Assembly (NCBI RefSeq): GCF_000308715.1
Contig: NZ_BAGH01000350.1
Span: 1 to 39,118, forward strand
Reading direction: 5' to 3'
Source of the DNA: Nocardia tenerifensis NBRC 101015
GTDB lineage: Bacteria > Actinomycetota > Actinomycetes > Mycobacteriales > Mycobacteriaceae
DNA: 39,118 nucleotides
Shown: one piece after another, positions 15,296 through 23,428 of the stretch
How positions within the stretch are numbered: the first letter of the stretch is position 1
How the letters are laid out: every line of letters starts with the position of its first letter
Notes under the pieces: model-generated
The model's database searches: none
Seen by the model: only the letters and a program-made list of their open reading frames with translations
Told to the model about the DNA's origin: nothing
Program-made: the position numbers and the translations under genes

Positions 15296-16111
15296 ATGGG
15301 CGAGATCCGGATCGGCACATCGGGATGGGTGTATCCGCCATGGCGCGGGGTCTTCTATCCCAAGGGCGTGACGCAGAAGCGCGAGCTCGAGTACCTGTCC
15401 CGGCAGCTCAACAGCGTCGAGATCAACGGCTCGTTCTACTCGTTGCAGCGCCCGTCGAGCTATCAGAACTGGGCGAGCCAGACACCGGACGACTTCGTGT
15501 TCGCGGTGAAGGGCAGCAGATTCATCACGCACATGAAGCGGCTGCGCGACGGCGACGAGTTGCTCGCGAACTTCCTCGCCTCGGGCCTGCTCGCCCTCGG
15601 CCCCAAGCTCGGCCCCGTCCTGTGGCAGCTGCCGCCCAACTTCCAGTTCGACCCGGACCTGCTCGACGACTTCTTCACCCGCCTGCCCCGCGACACCGAG
15701 GCCGCCGCCGACGTCGCGAAACGGCACGATCACCGCGTGGATCCGTCCTATACGAGCACCGACGCCGTGCGGCCGCTGCGGCACGCGCTGGAGATCCGCC
15801 ACCCGAGCTTCGTCACACCCGAATTCACCGATCTGCTCACCAAACACGAGATCGCCCTCGTCGTCGCGGACACCGCAGGCAAATTCCCGTTGCTCGAAGA
15901 GGTCACCGCGGATTTCGTCTACATCCGCCTGCACGGCCACGAGGAGCTGTACGTCAGCGGCTACACCGACGAGGGACTGGACATGTGGGCGGCCAAGATT
16001 CGCGGATGGTCCACCGACCACGACGTGTACTGCTACTTCGACAACGACGCGAAGGTCATGGCCCCGCGCGACGCGCTCGCCCTGCGCGCACGCCTCGAAC
16101 ACACCCCTTGA
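15296..16111 (+). CDS. DUF72 (YecE-like) TIM-barrel protein
   Basis: A 271-residue protein of DUF72. Family signatures are the N-terminal IRIGTSGWVYPPWRGVFYP, the segment NSVEINGSFYSLQRPSSYQNW (shortened form visible at about residues 36-55), FVFAVKGSRFITHMKRLRD, GPVLWQLPPNF, ALEIRHPSF and near the C-terminus YCYFDNDAKV. The fold is a TIM barrel related to nucleases, and no confirmed reaction is known to me. ATG 15296 gives the conserved N-terminus; GTG 15293 is one codon earlier. It follows the permease closely and ends at a terminator shared with the convergent cbs gene. Confidence 0.88.
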   Translation: MGEIRIGTSGWVYPPWRGVFYPKGVTQKRELEYLSRQLNSVEINGSFYSLQRPSSYQNWASQTPDDFVFAVKGSRFITHMKRLRDGDELLANFLASGLLALGPKLGPVLWQLPPNFQFDPDLLDDFFTRLPRDTEAAADVAKRHDHRVDPSYTSTDAVRPLRHALEIRHPSFVTPEFTDLLTKHEIALVVADTAGKFPLLEEVTADFVYIRLHGHEELYVSGYTDEGLDMWAAKIRGWSTDHDVYCYFDNDAKVMAPRDALALRARLEHTP

Positions 16112-16112
16112 T

Positions 16113-16152
16113 TTCCCGCACCGAGATTCGCATGCGCTTTTCGGTGCGGGAA
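16113..16152. terminator. Bidirectional terminator between DUF72 gene and cbs
   Basis: TTCCCGCACCGA (16113-16124) pairs perfectly with TCGGTGCGGGAA (16141-16152). The 16-base loop contains a further CGCATGCG palindrome. The stem lies between the two convergent stops. Confidence 0.75.
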
Positions 16153-16172
16153 TCAGAGAGTGTGCGAAAACC

Positions 16173-17573
16173 TCAGTGCCCCAACGTCCCCACGCTCAGG
16201 AACCCGAGCAGATCGTGCCGGGTGATCACGCCGACAGGCTTGCCCTCCTCGACCACCATCAGCGCGTCGGTGTCCGAGAGCGCCTTGGTCGCGGCGGAGA
16301 TCGGCTCGCCCGCGCCGATCAGCGGGAACGACGGACTCATGTGCTTGCCGACCGAGTCCGTCAGGTGCGCACGGCCTTCGAACACCGCCGAGAGCAGGTC
16401 GCGCTCGGAGACGCTGCCCGCGACCTCGCCCGCCATCACCGGGGGCTCCGCGCCGACCACGGGCATCTGCGAAACGCCGTACTCGCGCAGGATCTCGATG
16501 GCGTCGCGCAGGGTCTCCGACGGATGGGTGTGCACCAGGTCGGGCAGCTCGCCGGACTTGCCGCGCAGCACGTCGCCGACCAACGGCTCGACCGTGCTGC
16601 CGTCGAGGCGCTCGCGCAGGAAGCCGTAGGAGCTCATCCACTGATCGTTGAAGATCTTCGACAGGTAGCCGCGCCCGCCGTCCGGCAGCAGCACGACGAC
16701 GACCGCGTCGGGGTCGCGCTTGGCGACCTCGATCGCGGCGACCACCGCCATGCCGCACGAGCCGCCGACCAGCAGGCCCTCCTCGCGGGCCAGGCGGCGG
16801 GTCATGTCGAAGGAGTCGGCGTCGGAGACCGCGATGATCTCGTCCGGGACGGCCGGGTCGTAGGCGGAGGGCCAGAAGTCCTCGCCGACGCCCTCGACCA
16901 GATACGGCCGCCCGGTGCCGCCGGAGTACACCGAGCCCTCGGGGTCAGCGCCAATGATCTTGACCTTGCCGCCGGACACCTCCTTGAGGTAACGGCCGAC
17001 GCCGGTGATGGTGCCGCCGGTGCCGACACCGGCAATGAAGTGGGTGACCTTGCCCTCGGTGTCGCGCCAGATCTCCGGGCCGGTGGTCTCGTAGTGGCTG
17101 TCCGGGCCGCCGGGATTGGAGTACTGGTCCGGCTTCCACGCGCCGTCGATCTCGCCGACCAGGCGGTTGGACACACTGTAGTAGCTGGCCGGGTCCTCCG
17201 GCGCGACCGCGGTCGGGCACACGACCACCTCGGCGCCGTAGGCGCGCAGCACGTTGCGCTTGTCCTCGCTGACCTTGTCCGGGCAGACGAAGACGCAGCG
17301 GTAGCCGCGCTGCTGGGCGACCAGGGCGAGGCCGACGCCGGTGTTGCCCGAGGTGGGCTCGACGATGGTCCCGCCGGGCCGTAGCTGCCCGGACTTCTCG
17401 GCGGCGTCGACCATCTTCACCGCGATCCGGTCCTTGGAGCTACCGCCCGGGTTCAAATATTCGATCTTGGCCGCCACCAGTCCGGCGTTCGGTCCCACAA
17501 CAGAGTTCAACCGGACCAGCGGCGTATTGCCGATGAGGTCCACGACATGGTCGGCGATGCGCATGCGCCCCAT
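16173..17573 (-). CDS. cbs: Cystathionine beta-synthase with C-terminal CBS domain pair
   Basis: A 466-residue PLP enzyme (M. tuberculosis Cbs, Rv1077, is 464 as recalled). It joins serine and homocysteine to cystathionine in reverse transsulfuration. The Schiff-base Lys47 is in NPGGSSKDRIAVK; TSGNTG and the phosphate loop GVGTGGTITG bind the cofactor and substrate. The catalytic domain covers about residues 1-325. Two CBS domains follow: DLVHTHPSETLRDAIEILRE... and SPSFPLIGAGEPISAATKAL..., ending VVEEGKPVGVITRHDLLGFL, likely for nucleotide or S-adenosylmethionine control. There is no heme-binding N-terminal extension. ATG 17564 (MRIADH) is an alternative start matching the mycobacterial N-terminus. 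Confidence 0.95.
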   Translation of the reverse strand: MGRMRIADHVVDLIGNTPLVRLNSVVGPNAGLVAAKIEYLNPGGSSKDRIAVKMVDAAEKSGQLRPGGTIVEPTSGNTGVGLALVAQQRGYRCVFVCPDKVSEDKRNVLRAYGAEVVVCPTAVAPEDPASYYSVSNRLVGEIDGAWKPDQYSNPGGPDSHYETTGPEIWRDTEGKVTHFIAGVGTGGTITGVGRYLKEVSGGKVKIIGADPEGSVYSGGTGRPYLVEGVGEDFWPSAYDPAVPDEIIAVSDADSFDMTRRLAREEGLLVGGSCGMAVVAAIEVAKRDPDAVVVVLLPDGGRGYLSKIFNDQWMSSYGFLRERLDGSTVEPLVGDVLRGKSGELPDLVHTHPSETLRDAIEILREYGVSQMPVVGAEPPVMAGEVAGSVSERDLLSAVFEGRAHLTDSVGKHMSPSFPLIGAGEPISAATKALSDTDALMVVEEGKPVGVITRHDLLGFLSVGTLGH

Positions 17574-17660
17574 AGTTCCAGATGGACTCCGTGTGAGTTC
17601 GCGCACGCCACGCACAAACCCGTCAGCGGCGACAAACCGGGAATCCAGCAAACCCCCCTT

Positions 17661-17666
17661 TAGGAT
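17661..17666 (+). promoter_or_regulatory. -10 box of secreted-protein gene, predicted leaderless
   Basis: TAGGAT is followed by seven bases and then ATG 17674. AGGA within this box could also serve as a weak ribosome-binding site if transcription began further upstream. Confidence 0.35.
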
Positions 17667-17673
17667 CCGAACC

Positions 17674-18153
17674 ATGAAGCAGCCGAACATCGCCCGAGCC
17701 GGCGTTGTTCTGGCCGGAGCGGCGGTGGCCGCGCTGGTCGGACCAGGCGCGCAGGCGAACGCGGTCACCGTCGAGTTCCCGCAGGTCCCGACGCTCGCCT
17801 ACGGCGGCCTGTGCTGGACGACCATCCGTACCTGGGCCGACGTCAACCCGGCATGGCCGGGCCGGGCCATCATCAATATGCGCGCGCTGCCCGTCGGCGG
17901 CGTCGGCCCCGGCGACTACCCCTTCGCTCCCCTCTGCGAGGTCCACACCACCGTGGCCTGGCGCAACACCACCACCGGCACGGTGGGCAGCTACGACGAC
18001 ACCATCGTGACCGGCCTCTACGGCAGCATCCAGTACGCCCTGTTCCAGGACACCGGCCCCGGCCACGTCGAGGTCACCGTCACCACCGACCACGCGAGCA
18101 TCCCCGCGCACGGCGCGTTCGACGTGCCCGCTCCCGCTGCCCCGCCTGCGTGA
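17674..18153 (+). CDS. Secreted protein of unknown function
   Basis: A 159-residue protein with a typical Sec signal peptide (MKQPNIARAGVVLAGAAVAA..., cleavage likely after AQA-N at about residue 29). The mature part of about 130 residues is beta-rich, with two Cys residues (GGLCWTTIRTWADV and FAPLCEVHTTVAWRN) that may form a disulfide, and a Pro/Ala C-terminus. Repeated Thr/Val segments (HVEVTVTTDHASI) suggest an immunoglobulin-like sandwich, which is only an impression. I do not recognise the family. It is divergent from cbs, and the SGNH hydrolase gene follows 19 bases after its stop behind its own -10 box. Confidence 0.75.
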   Translation: MKQPNIARAGVVLAGAAVAALVGPGAQANAVTVEFPQVPTLAYGGLCWTTIRTWADVNPAWPGRAIINMRALPVGGVGPGDYPFAPLCEVHTTVAWRNTTTGTVGSYDDTIVTGLYGSIQYALFQDTGPGHVEVTVTTDHASIPAHGAFDVPAPAAPPA

Positions 18154-18159
18154 AGTCGG

Positions 18160-18165
18160 TACATT
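18160..18165 (+). promoter_or_regulatory. -10 box of SGNH hydrolase gene, predicted leaderless
   Basis: TACATT is followed by seven bases and then GTG 18173. No Shine-Dalgarno sequence lies between the preceding stop and this start. Confidence 0.4.
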
Positions 18166-18172
18166 TTCTTGT

Positions 18173-19063
18173 GTGAGCGCACCACGCATCGGCTGGCGGA
18201 CGGCCGCGATGACCGGTGCCGCGACAGTTTTGGCCGGATCCGGGGCGGGCACCGCGTGGTGGGTGACTTCGCGGCTGTTGATGGCGCAGGCCGGCGCGGC
18301 GCGCGGCGTGATCGGCCGCGATACCTCGAAACCGCCTGAGGCGGACGGCATCTACACGGCGGGCTGCCTGAGCCCGGAGCCGTGGCGCGCGGGCAAGCAG
18401 GCGGATCTGCACCTGATGATCTTCGGTGACTCCACCGCGGCCGGCGTCGGCTGCCTGGTCGCCGACGAGGTGCCCGGCGTGCGCCTGGCCCGCGGCCTCG
18501 CCCTCGCCACCGACCGGCGAATTCGCTTGAGCACCAAGGCTATCTCCGGCGCGACCTCGAAGGGGCTGTCCGGTCAGGTCGACGCGATGTTCGTCGCGGG
18601 CCCGCCGCCGGACGCCGCGGTCATCCTCATCGGCGCCAACGACATCACCAAGAAGCACTCGGTGCGCGCCTCCGCCCGCAGGCTCGCCGCCGCGGTGGCC
18701 CGCCTGCACCGGGCCGACAGCGTGGTCGTGGTCGGCACCTGCCCCAATCTCGGTACGGTGACGGCGATTCCGCAGCCGCTGCGCACGGTGGTGCACAACT
18801 GGAGCGTGCGGCTGGCCAAGGCGCAGACGGTGGCCACCGCCGCCGCGGGCGGACGCCCGGTGCCGATGGGCTACCTGCTCGCGCCGGAGTTCCGGGCCCG
18901 GCCCGAACTGCTGTTCTCCGCCGACGGTTTTCACCCGTCGGCCGCGGGCTATGAACTCGCGGCGGCGCAACTACTTCCGGTCCTGCTCGAGGCGCTGGAC
19001 GAGCCGACCCCCGGTTCCCATCCCCGGGGGCGCGACGTAGATTCGATAGGAACCCGCGAGTAA
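18173..19063 (+). CDS. SGNH/GDSL hydrolase, membrane-anchored or secreted (Rv1075c-like)
   Basis: A 296-residue esterase-type protein. All SGNH blocks are visible: Ser87 in MIFGDSTAAGVG (block I), GATSKG (block II Gly), Asn156 in GANDITKKHS (block III), and Asp251/His254 in DGFHPSAAGY (block V). These form a Ser-His-Asp triad with an oxyanion hole. The N-terminus (about residues 8-38) is hydrophobic and probably a signal anchor or signal peptide, placing catalysis outside the membrane. Homologues lie beside the thiolase gene in M. tuberculosis (Rv1075c next to Rv1074c). The natural substrate is unknown; short-chain ester or polysaccharide deacetylation is plausible. Confidence 0.87.
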   Translation: MSAPRIGWRTAAMTGAATVLAGSGAGTAWWVTSRLLMAQAGAARGVIGRDTSKPPEADGIYTAGCLSPEPWRAGKQADLHLMIFGDSTAAGVGCLVADEVPGVRLARGLALATDRRIRLSTKAISGATSKGLSGQVDAMFVAGPPPDAAVILIGANDITKKHSVRASARRLAAAVARLHRADSVVVVGTCPNLGTVTAIPQPLRTVVHNWSVRLAKAQTVATAAAGGRPVPMGYLLAPEFRARPELLFSADGFHPSAAGYELAAAQLLPVLLEALDEPTPGSHPRGRDVDSIGTRE

Positions 19064-19103
19064 CAAGCGCGGTTCGCACGTTCCTTCCGACAAAGGAGTC
19101 CTC

Positions 19104-20324
19104 ATGCCTGAGGCTGTCATCGTCTCGACCGCCCGCTCCCCCATCGGCCGGGCGGCCAAGGGATCGCTGGTCGACATGCGGCCCGACGACCTGACCACCC
19201 AGATCGTCCGCGCGGCGCTCGACAAGGTGCCCGCCCTGGACCCCGCCCAGATCGATGACCTGATCCTCGGCTGCGGTTCCCCCGGCGGCGAGTCGGGCTT
19301 CAACATCGCCCGCATCGTCGCGGTCCAGCTCGGCTACGACTTCGTGCCGGGCACCACCGTGCACCGCTACTGCGCGTCCTCGCTGCAGTCCACCCGGATG
19401 GCCTTCCACGCGATCAAGGCCGGCGAGGGTGACGTCTTCATCTCCGCGGGCGTCGAGACCGTGTCCCGCTACAAGAACGGCTCCGCCGACAGCTGGCCGA
19501 ACACCCAGAACGAGCTCTTCGCCGAGGCGCAGGCGCGCACCGCCAAGACCGCCGAGGGCGGCGCGGGCACCTGGCACGATCCGCGCGAGGACGGCCTGAT
19601 CCCCGACGCCTACATCGCGATGGGCCAGACCGCGGAGAACGTCGCGACCTTCACCGGCATCACCCGCGAGGAGCAGGACCGCTGGGGCGTCCGGTCGCAG
19701 AACCGGGCCGAGGAGGCCATCAAGAACGGCTTCTTCGAGCGCGAGATCAGCCCGGTCACGCTGCCCGACGGCTCCGTGGTGTCCACGGACGACGGCCCGC
19801 GCGCGGGCGTCACCTACGAGGCGGTCAGCAAGCTGAAGCCGGTGTTCCGCCCCGACGGCACGGTCACCGCGGGCAACTGCTGTCCGCTCAACGACGGCGC
19901 GGCGGCGCTGGTCATCATGAGCGACACCAAGGCCAAGGAGCTCGGCCTGACCCCGCTGGCGCGCATCGTGTCCACCGGCGTCTCCGGCCTGTCCCCCGAG
20001 ATCATGGGCCTGGGCCCGATCGAGGCGTGCAAGCGCGCGCTCGCGCTGGCGGGCAAGTCCATCGACGATATCGACCTGGTCGAGATCAACGAGGCGTTCG
20101 CGGTGCAGGTGCTCGGCTCGGCGCGCGAGCTGAAGATCGACGAGGACAAGCTGAACGTCTCCGGCGGCGCCATCGCGCTCGGCCACCCGTTCGGCATGAC
20201 GGGCGCCCGGATCACCACCACGCTCATCAACAACCTGCAGACCCACGACAAGCAGTTCGGTCTGGAGACCATGTGCGTCGGCGGCGGCCAGGGCATGGCG
20301 ATGGTCATCGAGCGTCTCAGCTGA
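19104..20324 (+). CDS. Thiolase (acetyl-CoA C-acetyltransferase, FadA3-like)
   Basis: A 406-residue thiolase with all catalytic positions: nucleophile Cys90 in VHRYCASSLQS, NEAFA (329-333), His361 in GHPFG and the second Cys391 in CVGGGQG. It interconverts 3-ketoacyl-CoA and acetyl-CoA in the cytosol, either in beta-oxidation or in acetoacetyl-CoA metabolism. AAAGGAG six bases before ATG 19104 is an excellent ribosome-binding site. The gene resembles mycobacterial FadA3 (Rv1074c) in position. A Cys pair in GNCCPLNDG replaces the Ser pair more usual there. It could supply the step after glutaryl-CoA dehydrogenase, but chain-length specificity is not readable. Confidence 0.93.
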   Translation: MPEAVIVSTARSPIGRAAKGSLVDMRPDDLTTQIVRAALDKVPALDPAQIDDLILGCGSPGGESGFNIARIVAVQLGYDFVPGTTVHRYCASSLQSTRMAFHAIKAGEGDVFISAGVETVSRYKNGSADSWPNTQNELFAEAQARTAKTAEGGAGTWHDPREDGLIPDAYIAMGQTAENVATFTGITREEQDRWGVRSQNRAEEAIKNGFFEREISPVTLPDGSVVSTDDGPRAGVTYEAVSKLKPVFRPDGTVTAGNCCPLNDGAAALVIMSDTKAKELGLTPLARIVSTGVSGLSPEIMGLGPIEACKRALALAGKSIDDIDLVEINEAFAVQVLGSARELKIDEDKLNVSGGAIALGHPFGMTGARITTTLINNLQTHDKQFGLETMCVGGGQGMAMVIERLS

Positions 20325-20335
20325 GCTGAGCAACA

Positions 20336-20378
20336 AAAAACGGGTGGCCGCCGGAATCACCGGCGGCCACCCGTTTTT
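20336..20378. terminator. Strong bidirectional terminator after thiolase gene
   Basis: A 19-bp perfect stem (20336-20354 with 20360-20378) has a five-base AATCA loop. The outer part is A5/T5, so both directions get a GC-rich stem plus T-run, a canonical intrinsic terminator. It separates the convergent thiolase and Bax-inhibitor-like genes. Confidence 0.93.
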
Positions 20379-20403
20379 CAGCTAAGGGTTAGAAACCTCA
20401 GCG

Positions 20404-21264
20404 TCAGTCGTTGTTGAAGTAGCTCAGCAGCCGCAGGATCTCGACGTACAGCCAGACCAGGGTGACGGTCAGGCCGAGCGCGACGCCCCAGGCCGCCTTC
20501 TCCGGCGCCTGCGCGCGGATCAGCTGGTCGGCGGCGTCGAAGTCGAGCAGGAAGCTGAACGCGGCGATCGCGATGACGACCAGGCTGAAGACGATGGCGA
20601 GCGGGCCGCCGTCGCGCAGGCCGAGGCCGCCGGAGATGAAGAAGCTGGCGATCAGGTTGCCGATCACGAGGACGAGCACGCCGATCATGGCGCCGACGAC
20701 CATCCGGGTGAAGCGCGGCGTGACGCGGATCGCGCCGGTCTTGTAGACCACCAGCATGCCGGCGAAGACGCCGAACGTGCCGAGCACGGCCTGCGCGATC
20801 ATCGCGCTGCCGCCGACCCCGCCGAACTCGATGTTGGTGAACATGAACGACAGCGCGCCGACGAACAGACCCTCGAACACCGCGTACGACAGCACGAGGA
20901 CCGGGTTGTCCATCTTGTTGGCGAAGGTCGCGATCAGCACGAGCACCAGGCCGACCAGGCCGCCGCCGATGACGAACAGCGGGGCGAGGGAGGTGTTCGC
21001 GTTGGTCAGCCCGTAGGACACGATCGCCGACAGCGCGAGCACGCCGAGCGTGATGGCGGTCTTGGTCACCACGTCGTCGATGGTCATCGCGCGGGTGGCG
21101 GTGGGCTGCTGGTATGGCTGCGGCTGCTGGTACTGCGGTCCGTAGGGATTACCGAACTGCTGACCCATCTGCCCCGCACCGGTCACGCCGGAACCGAAGT
21201 TGGCGTAGCCGCTGCCCTCTTGCCGAGGCAGGTTTCGGAAAACCGGATTGCTTGTGCTACGCAC
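20404..21264 (-). CDS. Bax inhibitor-1/YccA family membrane protein
   Basis: A 286-residue protein. The N-terminal 70 residues are cytoplasmic and Gln/Pro/Tyr-rich (YGPQYQQPQPYQQP), followed by about seven transmembrane segments, for example TAITLGVLALSAIVSYGL, LFVIGGGLVGLVLVLIATF and MVVGAMIGVLVLVIGNLIA. The conserved SYAVFEGLFVGALS and the C-terminal SFLLDFDAADQLI are typical of the actinobacterial branch (PF12811). Related proteins in other organisms are proton-sensitive calcium leak channels; that function is not shown for this branch. GTG 21264 follows AAAGGGA at good spacing and gives the family's RSTSNPVF N-terminus; the longer open frame upstream does not fit. Confidence 0.88.
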   Translation of the reverse strand: MRSTSNPVFRNLPRQEGSGYANFGSGVTGAGQMGQQFGNPYGPQYQQPQPYQQPTATRAMTIDDVVTKTAITLGVLALSAIVSYGLTNANTSLAPLFVIGGGLVGLVLVLIATFANKMDNPVLVLSYAVFEGLFVGALSFMFTNIEFGGVGGSAMIAQAVLGTFGVFAGMLVVYKTGAIRVTPRFTRMVVGAMIGVLVLVIGNLIASFFISGGLGLRDGGPLAIVFSLVVIAIAAFSFLLDFDAADQLIRAQAPEKAAWGVALGLTVTLVWLYVEILRLLSYFNND

Positions 21265-21388
21265 TTGCGTCCCTTTCTGGTCGTTGCCGCTGTCCGTCGA
21301 GTTCGCACTCGAGAACCAACTGCTAGGTCCAACGTTCACTGCGCGGCACGAGTTCCCGAGGGAGTTGCCGACGCGGACAATTCGGACT

Positions 21389-22540
21389 CTACCGCTGTTG
21401 CGCGTCGCGCAGGCCACGCACGGACCGAGTGACCGTGAACTTGCGGTTGCGCCCGACCACCTCGGTGCGCCCGACCATGCGCTCGATCACGCCCCGATAG
21501 TTGAGGTGGGAGTTGAATACCGTCCACAGCTCGCCGCCGGGCCGCAGCACCCGGCCGGTCTCGCTGAACATCTTGATCGCCGACCCGGTGTGCACGGCCG
21601 CCCCGACGTGGAAAGGCGGATTGCACAGCACCAGGTCCGCGCTGTTGTCGGCGGCCGAGGACATCGCGTCGTCGCGCAGCACGGTCACCCGCTCCGCGAC
21701 CCCGTTGGCCGCGACCGTCGCCTTGGCCGAGGCCACCGCGGCGGCGGACTGATCGGTGCCGAGCACCTTGAGCGCGGGCCTGGCCTTGGCCAGCACGACG
21801 GCCAGTATCCCGGTGCCGCAGCCGAGGTCGATCGCCTCGCGCGCATCGGGTTTCATCCACTTCAGGTGCTCGAGCAGGAACCGGGTGCCGATGTCGAGCT
21901 TCGCGCCGGAGAAGGCCGCACCGTGGGCGACCACGTCGATGTCGAGGTCGTCGAGGCGGTCGCGGACCGGAAACGGCGGCGCGCCGACCGGTTTCGGCCC
22001 ACTGACCAGCAGGGTGCGCGACTTCTGGCGGCCTCGGCTGGCGCGGACCTCGGAGAACGATTGGGCCAGAACGTCGTTCATCGACTTGGTCAGATACTTG
22101 TCCCGCCCGCCCGCGAACACGACCACCTCGGGGTCGGCGTGGCGGGCGATGGCGTCGGCGACCTCGGCCAGCCCGGCCAGCGCCCGCGGCAGGCGCAGCA
22201 GCACCACGCGGACGTCGGCGAGCAGGTCGCGGCCGAGCGGATACGCGGTGTAGCGGTCGGCGAGGCCGAGCGCGCGGGCGTTGTTGGCCAGGGCCAGTTC
22301 GCCGGTCAGCAGATCCTGATAGACGCGGACGTCGCGCAGGTCGTGCGCGGCCACCGCGCCGATGGTCAGGGCCCCATACGCGTCGCCGAGGATGGCTACC
22401 TTTCCGCTATCCACGGTGGCGAGGGCCTCGTCGGCGACGTCGAGGATCAGCCGGTCGGCGGCGTCCACGGCGTAAAGGTTCAGGGCCTCCACATCCGGAT
22501 ACCGCCGCAGCCGGCTCAGTACGTCCTCGATATCTGCCAC
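21389..22540 (-). CDS. RsmC/RlmG-type class I SAM-dependent methyltransferase
   Basis: A 383-residue protein with two tandem methyltransferase-like domains, as in RlmG/RsmC 16S/23S rRNA guanine-N2 methyltransferases (RlmG is about 378). The N-terminal domain (about 1-190) lacks the SAM motif and probably binds RNA. The C-terminal domain has motif I DLGCGTGILAVVLAK, the acidic GTDQSAAAVASA, and the catalytic NPPFHVG motif that marks N2-guanine or related amino methylation. Which rRNA base is modified cannot be decided. Start is GTG 22540. The Bax-inhibitor-like gene lies 124 bases downstream on the same strand. Confidence 0.88.
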   Translation of the reverse strand: MADIEDVLSRLRRYPDVEALNLYAVDAADRLILDVADEALATVDSGKVAILGDAYGALTIGAVAAHDLRDVRVYQDLLTGELALANNARALGLADRYTAYPLGRDLLADVRVVLLRLPRALAGLAEVADAIARHADPEVVVFAGGRDKYLTKSMNDVLAQSFSEVRASRGRQKSRTLLVSGPKPVGAPPFPVRDRLDDLDIDVVAHGAAFSGAKLDIGTRFLLEHLKWMKPDAREAIDLGCGTGILAVVLAKARPALKVLGTDQSAAAVASAKATVAANGVAERVTVLRDDAMSSAADNSADLVLCNPPFHVGAAVHTGSAIKMFSETGRVLRPGGELWTVFNSHLNYRGVIERMVGRTEVVGRNRKFTVTRSVRGLRDAQQR

Positions 22541-22658
22541 GCATCAAGTGTGCTAGATCGTTGCCCTCGGCTCACAGCGGGCCTGGCAAATCGACCCCAG
22601 CAAACCAGGCAGTCTCTTACGTTTGGCTCCAAAAGCGCACTGCCACAATGGATATAAC

Positions 22659-23261
22659 TCAGTTGACACCGGCCTCGCCGCCCGTCGGAGTCACCGCGTG
22701 CCAGACTCCACCGACGCCTTGCCCCAGCAGATCACCCGCCCTCCGGTCCGTGGCGAGGTGATAGACCGGCCAACCCGCGATGGTGACTTGGCATGCGCCA
22801 TCGGCACGTTCGACGAAGCCGCCGAGACTCGGGTCGATTTCGGCGGTGTACACGGCTTGGTCGCGCCGGACGATCAGCGGCGGCCATTTCGTGGCGCAGT
22901 CGGCCGCGCAGTGCGATGCCGACGGCTCCGCGGTGTCGGCGTCGAAGCGATAGAGCGCATGGTCCGCGGCCGTAACGTACTGTCCGACAGCGATATTGTC
23001 CGCGATGCCGAGCTGGACGTCGTTCGCGCCGGTCGGCGCGGTGCCGCGGTACACCCTCAGCCAACCTCGCGTCTCGGCCGGATCCCGGCCCTGCGGCGCG
23101 ACTCCCGGAGCCGAGGCCGGGCTCGACGACGCGGAGATCGGCGTCGACGCGGGAACCGGCTTCGCGGCCTCGATGCTTCCGCACGCAGTCAGCAAACCGG
23201 CGAGAATGACCGACGCAGCGGCGAATGGCCGTGCGGCCCGCTGGAAGTACTTGGTCGACAG
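22659..23261 (-). CDS. COG4315-type lipoprotein with secreted repeats
   Basis: A lipoprotein with two copies of the 'secreted repeat of unknown function' (PF03640): YRFDADTAEPSASHCAADCA followed by KWPPL, and GWPVYHLATDRRAGDLLGQG followed by VGGVWHAV. Cys-containing turns in the first copy are family-typical. The signal sequence ends in the lipobox LTAC, Cys27 when read from the CTG at 23261. GGAGG lies 12 bases before that CTG. The only canonical in-frame start is GTG 23360, which has no Shine-Dalgarno sequence and would add a 33-residue Arg-rich extension before the signal peptide. CTG initiation is therefore proposed, not proven. Function of the family is unknown. Confidence 0.75.
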   Translation of the reverse strand: MSTKYFQRAARPFAAASVILAGLLTACGSIEAAKPVPASTPISASSSPASAPGVAPQGRDPAETRGWLRVYRGTAPTGANDVQLGIADNIAVGQYVTAADHALYRFDADTAEPSASHCAADCATKWPPLIVRRDQAVYTAEIDPSLGGFVERADGACQVTIAGWPVYHLATDRRAGDLLGQGVGGVWHAVTPTGGEAGVN

Positions 23262-23415
23262 CGTTATTCGGATCCTCCGGATCGATCGATGACGCGCGAT
23301 GCGCGTTCGGTCATCGACAGCAACGAGGCAGTGCCGCAGCCGGTTCAGTGCATGAGCCACTCGAGGGCAAACATCGAGAAACCCGCAAATCCCGCGCCGG
23401 GCCTCGATAGCCGTT

Positions 23416-23421
23416 TACCAT
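23416..23421 (+). promoter_or_regulatory. -10 box of AMIN-like lipoprotein gene, predicted leaderless
   Basis: TACCAT is followed by seven bases and then ATG 23429, with no Shine-Dalgarno sequence in between. Confidence 0.4.
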
Positions 23422-23428
23422 CAGTCAC

